From: Candidatus Poseidoniales archaeon
GTDB lineage: Archaea; Thermoplasmatota; Poseidoniia; Poseidoniales; Thalassarchaeaceae
Reading direction: 5' to 3'
Assembly: GCA_028821815.1 (NCBI GenBank)
Contig: JAPKEY010000073.1
Location: forward strand, 1-7,299
DNA: 7,299 nt
Each line of letters opens with the position of its first letter. Position 1 is the first letter of the stretch. The position numbers and the translations under genes were made by a program. This document shows positions 1 through 5,270 of this stretch, in pieces. Below the pieces are notes generated by a model. That model was not told the DNA's origin. It was given only the letters and a program-made list of their open reading frames with translations, and made no database searches.

Positions 1-388
1 TGTTTAGTAGCACCAAGCACATTGCGAGTGCTTCTACAGTACTCAACCTCCCTGGTTTACCCCATGAAACGGGGTTGGCTGCGAGAACTAATGGAAGTGT
101 TCTCCCCTCCAGCCTAGGTGATGATGATTTGACTTGTTTTAGTGATTCAGTCAACCGTTTCCATGAGCAATCCAGTGCAACCAATGCTGCGCCTTTTTCA
201 ATCATTGGTAAATCATCTGGACCCAAAATAATGCCTGCGGCAGGATCTAGCAAATATCCACGACGGGGGGGGCGGCGGGTGTTGAAATGCAAAGTGGCCA
301 AGTCACGTGCAGCCAATTTTCTGGCTGTGCATTTTTTGGGATCATCTTGCTCCAAATGAATGATGTGCAATGGCACATCTGGCCCCAT
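1..388 (-). CDS. tsr3: Tsr3-type 16S rRNA aminocarboxypropyltransferase, C-terminus cut off by window edge
   Basis: Reading the minus strand from an ATG at 388 gives 129 codons open to the window edge, so the 3' end is missing. Family members are usually around 160-200 residues in archaea, so roughly a quarter or more lies outside. Visible landmarks are DPKKCT (residues 16-21) in the N-terminal RLI-like region, LLDPAAG (46-52), ALDCSW (71-76) and AANPVSWGKPGRLSTVEA (103-120), all typical of the Tsr3/DUF367 family. Tsr3 uses S-adenosylmethionine to add a 3-amino-3-carboxypropyl group to a small-subunit rRNA uridine-type base, a late step of ribosome maturation in the cytoplasm. The start abuts the stop of mbf1 (TAG then ATG) and has a strong Shine-Dalgarno, so the two genes are almost certainly cotranscribed. 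An 8-C run on the coding strand (plus strand 265-272) encodes part of RRPPRR and stays in frame. The plus-strand frame at 75-359 is its shadow. Confidence 0.9.
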   Translation of the reverse strand, partial: MGPDVPLHIIHLEQDDPKKCTARKLAARDLATLHFNTRRPPRRGYLLDPAAGIILGPDDLPMIEKGAALVALDCSWKRLTESLKQVKSSSPRLEGRTLPLVLAANPVSWGKPGRLSTVEALAMCLVLLN

Positions 389-907
389 CTAATCACCTCG
401 AAGTTCCTTCTTGGCTTGCTCATACAAATCTTCCATTGTCATCGGTCGATCTGATGTTTGTTTCACTATGGATTCTTCCTCAATCGTGCGCGTAACCAAG
501 AGTTTCATGTCAAGAATTCGTTCAAATTTTTTGGTAACTGAATCTGTAGGATGTTTTCCTCCTTCAGTGTGTTGAATGATATTAACACGTTCAGCCATAC
601 GTTTCGCGAGTTCACGTTGATCCCAACCCTTCTCTTCGCGGGCGAGTCGTATCGCAGATGCAAAATCACTCCGTAATTCTTCACTATGTCTAACCATGAT
701 GTCTTTGCCCTTCTTACCAGTGCCACCAAAGCCACCACTTGTCTTACCACTAGGAACTCCAGAAGGTGCTCGTACCGGGGTGGGTTTTTCAGTGACGCTA
801 AGTCCCATCCGTTCTAGGCAATTTTGACAGGCTTCAATCGATGAACGGCCCTTCATGGCAGTGCGAGTTCCTACCTTTACTGCGCCGCAAACTTCACACT
901 CACCCAT
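389..907 (-). CDS. mbf1: Multiprotein bridging factor 1 family protein (archaeal MBF1), zinc ribbon plus HTH
   Basis: A 172-residue protein with the archaeal MBF1 layout and usual length. The N-terminal zinc ribbon has two CxxC pairs (C4/C7 and C27/C30). A Gly/Ser/Thr/Lys-rich flexible linker spans about 44-68. A Cro/C1-type helix-turn-helix lies at about 77-138, including WDQRELAKRM and the recognition-helix side ending TEGGKHPTD. In eukaryotes MBF1 bridges activators and TBP. Archaeal MBF1 does not clearly do this and is reported to associate with small ribosomal subunits through its HTH domain. That fits the next gene, tsr3, which modifies small-subunit rRNA. The ATG at 907 is preceded by no Shine-Dalgarno (upstream bases GAGTGGTACC), so this may be a leaderless or near-leaderless first gene of an mbf1-tsr3 operon. 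The functional role is inferred from the family; the domain reading is firm. Confidence 0.93.
   Translation of the reverse strand: MGECEVCGAVKVGTRTAMKGRSSIEACQNCLERMGLSVTEKPTPVRAPSGVPSGKTSGGFGGTGKKGKDIMVRHSEELRSDFASAIRLAREEKGWDQRELAKRMAERVNIIQHTEGGKHPTDSVTKKFERILDMKLLVTRTIEEESIVKQTSDRPMTMEDLYEQAKKELRGD
392..399 (-). promoter_or_regulatory. Shine-Dalgarno of tsr3
   Basis: The minus strand reads GAGGTGAT here, complementary to the expected 3' end of archaeal 16S rRNA. Seven bases separate the GAGG core from the ATG at 388. It sits inside the last codons of mbf1 and supports both the tsr3 start and translation from a shared mRNA. Confidence 0.75.
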
Positions 908-1006
908 GGTACCACTCGCCGCTGGTCTTGGGAACTACTCTTCAACTTTCACTTTACCTACAACCTGTGTGTAAATCTTCATCAACGTTGCCGCTGCCGA
1001 CCGACC
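908..1006. promoter_or_regulatory. Divergent intergenic region between mbf1 and PAN, presumed to carry both promoters
   Basis: This 99-bp gap separates the divergent mbf1 and PAN starts, so both promoters should lie here. No canonical archaeal TATA box is visible on either strand. The closest AT-rich matches are GTGTAAATC at 969-977 (about 30 bases before the PAN start, the right distance for a short-leader transcript) and TAGGTAAAG on the minus strand at 952-960. No Shine-Dalgarno precedes either start. Promoter function is inferred from layout, not from a clear motif. Confidence 0.4.
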
Positions 1007-2254
1007 ATGTCTTCGGACTCAGACGCCATCAACCCTGGCAGGGACGAAGCACTTCCTCATCGCGAAGAAGAGGGTATTGATGGTCAACTATCTCGCCTTG
1101 AGAGTGACTTTAGAGAACTCACTGAAAAAGCGCAAAATCTACTAACTGAGCGCGTTTATCTCGAAAATGAAGTTAGTCAACAAAAAAAGAAAGTGAATCG
1201 CCTAGAAGAAGAAATACGAATGCTCCGAACTCCCCCTCACATTGTTGGACATGTACAAGATCGAATTAATGATGAGAAAGTTGTTGTCCGTTCATCCAAT
1301 GGTACTGTGTTTTTGGTTTCGGCCAACCAACGTATTGACCAAGATTTACTCAAACCGGGCGCGCGTGTTGCACTGAACCAGGACACACTGTCGGTTATCG
1401 AGGTCTTGCATGATGCCTGGGATCCACTGGTAACTGGAGCCGAAATGTTCGATAAGCCTGATATTTCATACAGTGACATGGGCGGAATTGATGAACAAAT
1501 CCGACTTATCAAGGAGAGTATTGAATTGCCACTAACATCACCTGAATCATTTACCCGATTTGGTATTGAACCTCCGAAAGGAGTTCTACTCGTCGGCCCA
1601 CCTGGGTGTGGCAAGACCATGCTGGCCAAGGCTGTTGCTTCTTCAACGGATTGCACATTCATTAGATTAGTTGGAAGTGAATTGGCACAGAAGTACATTG
1701 GAGAAGGGGGGCGTATGGTGCGTGAATTGTTCGACTTAGCGCGTGAAAAGGCTCCATCAATCGTTTTTATCGATGAAATTGATGCAATCGGTGCTAAGCG
1801 ACTGGATACGGCGACCAGTGGGGATCGAGAAGTGCAACGCACATTGATGCAATTACTAGCTGAATTGGATGGTTTTGATTCCTTAGATGATGTAAAGTTG
1901 ATTTCTGCTACCAACCGACCTGATATTCTTGATGAAGCATTACTGAGACCTGGACGGTTTGACCGAATTATCGAAATTCCATTGCCGGACGAGGATGGGC
2001 GCACTGCTATTTTGAAAATCCACTTGGGTAAGATGCCCAAAACCAAAGACCTCTCAATTAAGAAAATTGTGTCAAGGACCAAAGGTTTCAGTGGTGCAGA
2101 TCTGAAAGCGACCTGTGTTGAAGCCGCAATGGTTGCAATTAGGGCTAAGAGGAAATCTGTCAATCCGAAGGATTTCAAGACCGCGATTGAAAGAATTTCT
2201 GAAAAGAAGGCCAGTTCATCCCTAGGAGACGCCCCCGAAAATCTGTTCCACTGA
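1007..2254 (+). CDS. pan: Proteasome-activating nucleotidase (PAN), AAA+ ATPase of the archaeal 20S proteasome
   Basis: A 415-residue protein with the complete PAN/Rpt layout and usual length. A charged coiled coil spans about 27-74. The TPP turn at 75-77, with the Pro that in PAN sets the trimer-of-dimers arrangement, leads into an OB domain (about 78-140). The AAA+ core follows: Walker A GPPGCGKT (197-204), aromatic pore loop KYIG (229-232), Walker B FIDEID (254-259), sensor-1 N303, arginine fingers R314 and R317 in LLRPGRFDR, and FSGADL (361-366) in the C-terminal helical domain. PAN forms a cytosolic hexamer that unfolds substrates with ATP and threads them into the 20S core. The C-terminus is NLFH, so the expected hydrophobic-Tyr-X docking tail appears as Leu-Phe-His. 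A Cdc48/VAT identity is unlikely because there is only one AAA domain. No Shine-Dalgarno precedes the ATG. The long antisense frame at 1237-2289 is a shadow. Confidence 0.95.
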   Translation: MSSDSDAINPGRDEALPHREEEGIDGQLSRLESDFRELTEKAQNLLTERVYLENEVSQQKKKVNRLEEEIRMLRTPPHIVGHVQDRINDEKVVVRSSNGTVFLVSANQRIDQDLLKPGARVALNQDTLSVIEVLHDAWDPLVTGAEMFDKPDISYSDMGGIDEQIRLIKESIELPLTSPESFTRFGIEPPKGVLLVGPPGCGKTMLAKAVASSTDCTFIRLVGSELAQKYIGEGGRMVRELFDLAREKAPSIVFIDEIDAIGAKRLDTATSGDREVQRTLMQLLAELDGFDSLDDVKLISATNRPDILDEALLRPGRFDRIIEIPLPDEDGRTAILKIHLGKMPKTKDLSIKKIVSRTKGFSGADLKATCVEAAMVAIRAKRKSVNPKDFKTAIERISEKKASSSLGDAPENLFH

Positions 2255-2292
2255 TGCGAACACTCATGGATATCCTCTGATGAGCACACACC

Positions 2293-3327
2293 ATGACGGC
2301 ACTGGTGGAGTGTGTGCCAAATTTCTCAGAAGGCCGCGACAAATCGGTTATCAAAGCGATTACAAACGCCATGGTATCAGTCGAGGGAGTGTCCTTACTT
2401 GATGTCGACATGGGTGCTGATTTTAATCGTACAGTCGTCACTATAGTCGGCCCACCCGATGCAGTTCTAGAGTCTGCCATTAATGGTACACGGGTCGCAA
2501 TGGAGCGAATTGACATGTCGACTCATTCTGGGGAGCATGCCAGAATGGGTGCAGTTGATGTTGTTCCATTCATCCCAATATCGGGTACATCAATGGCAGA
2601 CTGTGTCGATTTGTCTGTCAGATTCGCCGAGCAAGCAAGTGAGGAATTCGGTCTACCCGTCTATCTGTATGCAGAATCTGCACGCGTCGATGAACGGATT
2701 AGACTACCTGATATTCGCCGCGGCGAGTATGAAGGCCTTAAGGACAAATTCTCTGACCCTGATTGGCACCCTGATTTTGGTCCTGCAGAATTCAAACCCA
2801 CCATGGGTGCAACAGCATCCGGTGCTCGGAATATCCTGATTGCATACAATGTCAACCTAAACACAAATGATAAGCCATCAGCAAATCAAATCGCGGGGAA
2901 ATTACGATCTAGTGGGGTTCTCAAGAAGGACGCTAGGGGCCAGAAAATCATTGGCCCTGATGGTAAGCCTGAACGGATTCCGGGGCAATTCCAATCATTG
3001 CAAGCAGCTGGGTGGATGTACAACGATGATATTGCGCAGGTTTCCATGAATCTACTGGACTATTCACTTACAGGCTTACATACTGTTACAGAAGCCATCC
3101 GTAATGAGGCTGCGATAATGGGGTTGAAAGTTACTGCTGGTGAAATAGTTGGACTTGTTCCATTGAATGCTATCTTGAATGCTGGGGAATTTTACATTGA
3201 TGATTCAGATAATACTGACACTCGAGGACTTGTAAATGCAGCAATTTCCGGGTTGAAATTAGATGTCTTGGGCGAATTTATTCCCGAAGAACGAATCATT
3301 GAATGGGCCGCAGAGGTGATTGAATGA
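2293..3327 (+). CDS. ftcD: Glutamate formimidoyltransferase (histidine degradation)
   Basis: A 344-residue stand-alone formiminotransferase corresponding to the N-terminal half of mammalian FTCD. It transfers the formimino group of N-formimino-L-glutamate to tetrahydrofolate, releasing glutamate. The N-terminal subdomain (about 1-180) starts with CVPNFSEG (7-14) and carries STHSGEHARMGAVDVVPF (76-93). H82 matches in position the catalytic His82 described for the porcine enzyme. The C-terminal subdomain has GARNILIAYNVNLNT (177-191), GWMYNDDIAQVSMNLLDY (240-257) and EIVGLVPLNAILNAGEFY (284-301), all family hallmarks. An insertion around 212-230 (DARGQK to RIPGQF) resembles that of some bacterial relatives. 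The ATG at 2293 is the first start after an in-frame stop at 2281. The 38-bp gap after PAN holds no obvious terminator or Shine-Dalgarno, so a separate weak promoter or read-through from PAN are both possible. The stop overlaps the fchA start. Confidence 0.95.
   Translation: MTALVECVPNFSEGRDKSVIKAITNAMVSVEGVSLLDVDMGADFNRTVVTIVGPPDAVLESAINGTRVAMERIDMSTHSGEHARMGAVDVVPFIPISGTSMADCVDLSVRFAEQASEEFGLPVYLYAESARVDERIRLPDIRRGEYEGLKDKFSDPDWHPDFGPAEFKPTMGATASGARNILIAYNVNLNTNDKPSANQIAGKLRSSGVLKKDARGQKIIGPDGKPERIPGQFQSLQAAGWMYNDDIAQVSMNLLDYSLTGLHTVTEAIRNEAAIMGLKVTAGEIVGLVPLNAILNAGEFYIDDSDNTDTRGLVNAAISGLKLDVLGEFIPEERIIEWAAEVIE
3313..3320 (+). promoter_or_regulatory. Shine-Dalgarno of fchA
   Basis: GAGGTGAT lies inside the last codons of ftcD, with seven bases between the GAGG core and the ATG at 3324. 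It is identical in sequence and spacing to the tsr3 site on the other strand. It confirms the overlapping ATGA start of fchA. Confidence 0.75.
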
Positions 3328-3956
3328 GCGAATATGGCGACATGACATTGGATGAGTATCGTGACGCATTGGCCTCAGATTCCCCCACACCAGGGGGGGG
3401 CAGTGCAGCCGCCGTCTCTCTTTCGCAAGCAGCTGCCTTGGCAACTATGGTTTGCAATTTGACTGAAGGTAGAGAGAAATGGAAAGATGGTTGGCCTGCA
3501 GCTGAAAAAACACGTTCTGTTGCTGCACCATTACTAGAACTTGGCCATTCGTTGGCATCCCGTGATGCACTGGCGTTTGATCGTGTCATGTTCGCATACA
3601 GAATGCCCAAAACGACAGATGAAGAAACTGCTATTCGCTCAGAAGCAATTACTGATGCGACAATTTTAGCCTATACAGTCCCAATGGAGACAGCACACGC
3701 CGCATTCATTCTACTGCAATCACTTTTGGAATTGGCACAAAATGGAAATGCGAATGCGATTACTGATGTTGGAGTTGCTGCACTACTTGCCAGTGCAGCG
3801 TGTAAAGGGGGTTTATTCAATGCGGAAATCAATTTACAGTCGCTTGATTCTACTGAATTTGAACAATCATATATCGATATGAAAGCCTTACGCAAGCGTT
3901 GCAGTGAAGTTTCACGTGAAATCATGAAAGCGGTTCACAGTCGAATGCTGTCCTAA
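3324..3956 (+). CDS. fchA: Formimidoyltetrahydrofolate cyclodeaminase
   Basis: A 210-residue protein of the cyclodeaminase/cyclohydrolase family, equal to the C-terminal domain of mammalian FTCD. It converts 5-formimino-THF to 5,10-methenyl-THF and ammonia, feeding one-carbon units to the folate pool. Hallmarks are PTPGGGSAAA (21-30), DALAFDRVMFAYRMPK (81-96) and NAITDVGVAALLA (144-156). The fold is expected to be all-helical and the sequence is correspondingly alanine-rich. The start overlaps the ftcD stop by four bases (ATGA), so the two steps that are fused in animals are coupled here by translation instead. An 8-G run (3393-3400) encodes the GGG of the folate-site motif and the frame is intact. 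The last 35 bases overlap the end of the convergent aminotransferase gene. Serine hydroxymethyltransferase or methenyl-THF cyclohydrolase (FolD) are excluded by the motifs; a cyclohydrolase activity of the same family cannot be excluded by sequence alone. Confidence 0.93.
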   Translation: MSEYGDMTLDEYRDALASDSPTPGGGSAAAVSLSQAAALATMVCNLTEGREKWKDGWPAAEKTRSVAAPLLELGHSLASRDALAFDRVMFAYRMPKTTDEETAIRSEAITDATILAYTVPMETAHAAFILLQSLLELAQNGNANAITDVGVAALLASAACKGGLFNAEINLQSLDSTEFEQSYIDMKALRKRCSEVSREIMKAVHSRMLS

Positions 3957-5208
3957 GTGCAGATTCGAGGCGGTCCATGGCAGCGATGATTTCAGATACG
4001 CTGACAGCCCCAATGCTGATTCTGAACCATCCTGTTTCCTCTTCCAATCCGAATGCTTGGAATGGAACTATGGCGACACCAGCGGATTCCAATAACCATT
4101 TACGAATCTCTTCATTGGTTTTCACCCCTAATCGTTGAAATAAATCAAAACGTGTCGATAAGTAAATTCCTCCTTCTGGCTGGACATAACTGACACCATA
4201 CTCAGAAAGTTTTCCGAGTCGTTCCTGTAGAACGGACATCCTATCGGCGATTCTTTGATCCAAGTCAACAAAATATTCCTCCAGTACCTCCGGTTGTGCA
4301 TATAGTTTAGCAGCAGCCTTCTGAATTGGGCGAGCAGGCCATGCCCCCATGTGCCCAATTAAGGCAACTACTGGGGGTGCCAAGGCAGGAGGGAGGGCCA
4401 TCCAACCAAGTCTCAACCCCGTTCCAGTCAATGATTTTGATATGGCATCCAACGTGATGGTATAGTCGCATATCTCTGGGCATACTTGAACGGGGTGTAC
4501 ATGCTCGATGTGTTCAGCAGTCATGGTTGAGTATACTTGATCATACACGAGCATCACAGGCTTACGCCCCTCATTCTCACGTATTCGATTCTCAGCTAGA
4601 ATGACTTTGCATATGGCGCTCAACTCATCACTTGTAAAACAAGTACCAGTGGGATTGAGTGGACTGTTCAAAATCAAAACACGAATTTCCTTAATCCGTT
4701 GTTCAATGGCTTTGGCTGTCGGCAGAAATCGACTTTCTTGTGTACCGGGTATTGGGATGTCAACAGCATCGTTGAGATGCACATAGTAGTGATTATTCCA
4801 TGCGGGCACACCGTGTGCAAGCCCATCGCCGGGTTCAAGAAATAATCGAAATGATGCATAGAGAACCGGACGCGCACCAGAGCCTACGATGATTCCATCT
4901 GAACCAACATCGACTTCATATTTGTGTTTCATCCATTGAGCCAGACTTTCGCGTAATTCAGGCAACCCTGCAGCAGGTGGGTAATTGGTCTCGCCTTTGG
5001 TTACTGCATCGACAATTCCCGTAAGTAGTTCATTTGGTACTTCAAATTGCTCTGGTGAAAAATCCCCGACTGTAAACGGGGCGACTTCTTCCCCCCGTGC
5101 TATCATAGCACGAACACTGGCTGCTATGGTGAGGATGCGACTCCTCTCCATGCCATTGCCCATATTCGAAAGACGCCTGTCGCCCTCGCCCATGGATACC
5201 GTCGCCAT
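3922..5208 (-). CDS. PLP-dependent aminotransferase, class I/II fold (aspartate/aromatic type, substrate unknown)
   Basis: A fold-type I aminotransferase of 428 residues counted from the ATG at 5208; a TTG at 5235 would add nine residues and ATGs at 5193, 5163 and 5151 are alternatives. No start has a well-spaced Shine-Dalgarno. Visible PLP-site residues are N75-Y76 (GETNYPPAAG), N181 and N185 (NSPLNPTG), D223 and Y226 (YDQVY), Schiff-base K258 (DAISKSLTG), phosphate-binding R266 (GLRLGW) and R396 (WFRISIG), which binds the substrate carboxylate. A PAWNNHYY segment (135-142) replaces the usual aromatic ring-stacking region and recalls a group of bacterial aspartate-aminotransferase-like proteins. 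Such enzymes exchange amino groups between an amino acid and 2-oxoglutarate. The gene is inverted between fchA (convergent, 35-bp overlap) and hutU (divergent), so it may serve histidine catabolism, for example by transaminating glutamate or histidine itself. That role is inference; family membership is firm. Confidence 0.9.
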   Translation of the reverse strand: MATVSMGEGDRRLSNMGNGMERSRILTIAASVRAMIARGEEVAPFTVGDFSPEQFEVPNELLTGIVDAVTKGETNYPPAAGLPELRESLAQWMKHKYEVDVGSDGIIVGSGARPVLYASFRLFLEPGDGLAHGVPAWNNHYYVHLNDAVDIPIPGTQESRFLPTAKAIEQRIKEIRVLILNSPLNPTGTCFTSDELSAICKVILAENRIRENEGRKPVMLVYDQVYSTMTAEHIEHVHPVQVCPEICDYTITLDAISKSLTGTGLRLGWMALPPALAPPVVALIGHMGAWPARPIQKAAAKLYAQPEVLEEYFVDLDQRIADRMSVLQERLGKLSEYGVSYVQPEGGIYLSTRFDLFQRLGVKTNEEIRKWLLESAGVAIVPFQAFGLEEETGWFRISIGAVSVSEIIAAMDRLESALRTAFDCEPLS

Positions 5209-5270
5209 GAGCCCGTTCTTAGCCTCAGCCCTCAACTTGGTACAAACAGAAGGCTGAAGGAGGCTGGCGC
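5209..5270. promoter_or_regulatory. Divergent control region of hutU and the aminotransferase, with an imperfect nested dyad
   Basis: Only 62 bp separate the ATG of the aminotransferase from the GTG of hutU, so both promoters must share or overlap this space. No strong TATA box is visible. An inverted repeat pairs TCAGCC (5225-5230) with GGCTGA (5252-5257), extendable by CC/GG with one bulged A. Almost at its centre is the imperfect palindrome TTGGTACAAA (5237-5246). The dyad could be a repressor site or an RNA hairpin that touches the hutU Shine-Dalgarno. It could also be chance; the reading as an operator is speculative. Confidence 0.3.
5257..5263 (+). promoter_or_regulatory. Shine-Dalgarno of hutU, supporting the GTG start
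   Basis: AAGGAGG is followed after seven bases by GTG at 5271, the same spacing as at fchA and tsr3. The in-frame ATG at 5283 would sit 19 bases away, too far. This favours GTG as the real start and implies that the hutU transcript has a leader. Confidence 0.65.

Noticed and set aside
265..272. Eight-base G run in tsr3 (and another at 3393-3400 in fchA) as possible slippage or sequencing-error sites
   Set aside because: In both genes the conserved motifs on each side are in the same frame, so no frameshift is present. The second run simply encodes the conserved GGG.
75..359. Plus-strand open frame of 94 codons
   Set aside because: It lies opposite tsr3, whose conserved motifs are clear on the minus strand. 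The plus-strand translation resembles no family I know.
2254..2280. Tiny frame ATG...TGA of eight codons overlapping the PAN stop (TGATG)
   Set aside because: It could act as a reinitiation leader before ftcD, but there is no Shine-Dalgarno and nothing beyond chance supports it.
1237..2289. Minus-strand open frame of 350 codons antisense to PAN
   Set aside because: It is long but serine- and isoleucine-rich with no recognisable domain, as expected for the reverse complement of a conserved AAA+ gene. PAN motifs on the plus strand are complete.
3957..3990. Possible terminator between fchA and the aminotransferase
   Set aside because: This stretch codes for the aminotransferase C-terminus and shows no hairpin followed by a T-run on either strand.
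5233..5235. TTG as start of the aminotransferase
   Set aside because: It adds only nine residues with no family similarity, has no Shine-Dalgarno, and would leave 35 bp for two promoters. The ATG at 5208 was preferred, though not proven.
4601..5257. Plus-strand frames (4601-4786, 4985-5257) within the aminotransferase gene
   Set aside because: They are shadows of the aminotransferase. The PLP-site residues on the minus strand are all present and in one frame.
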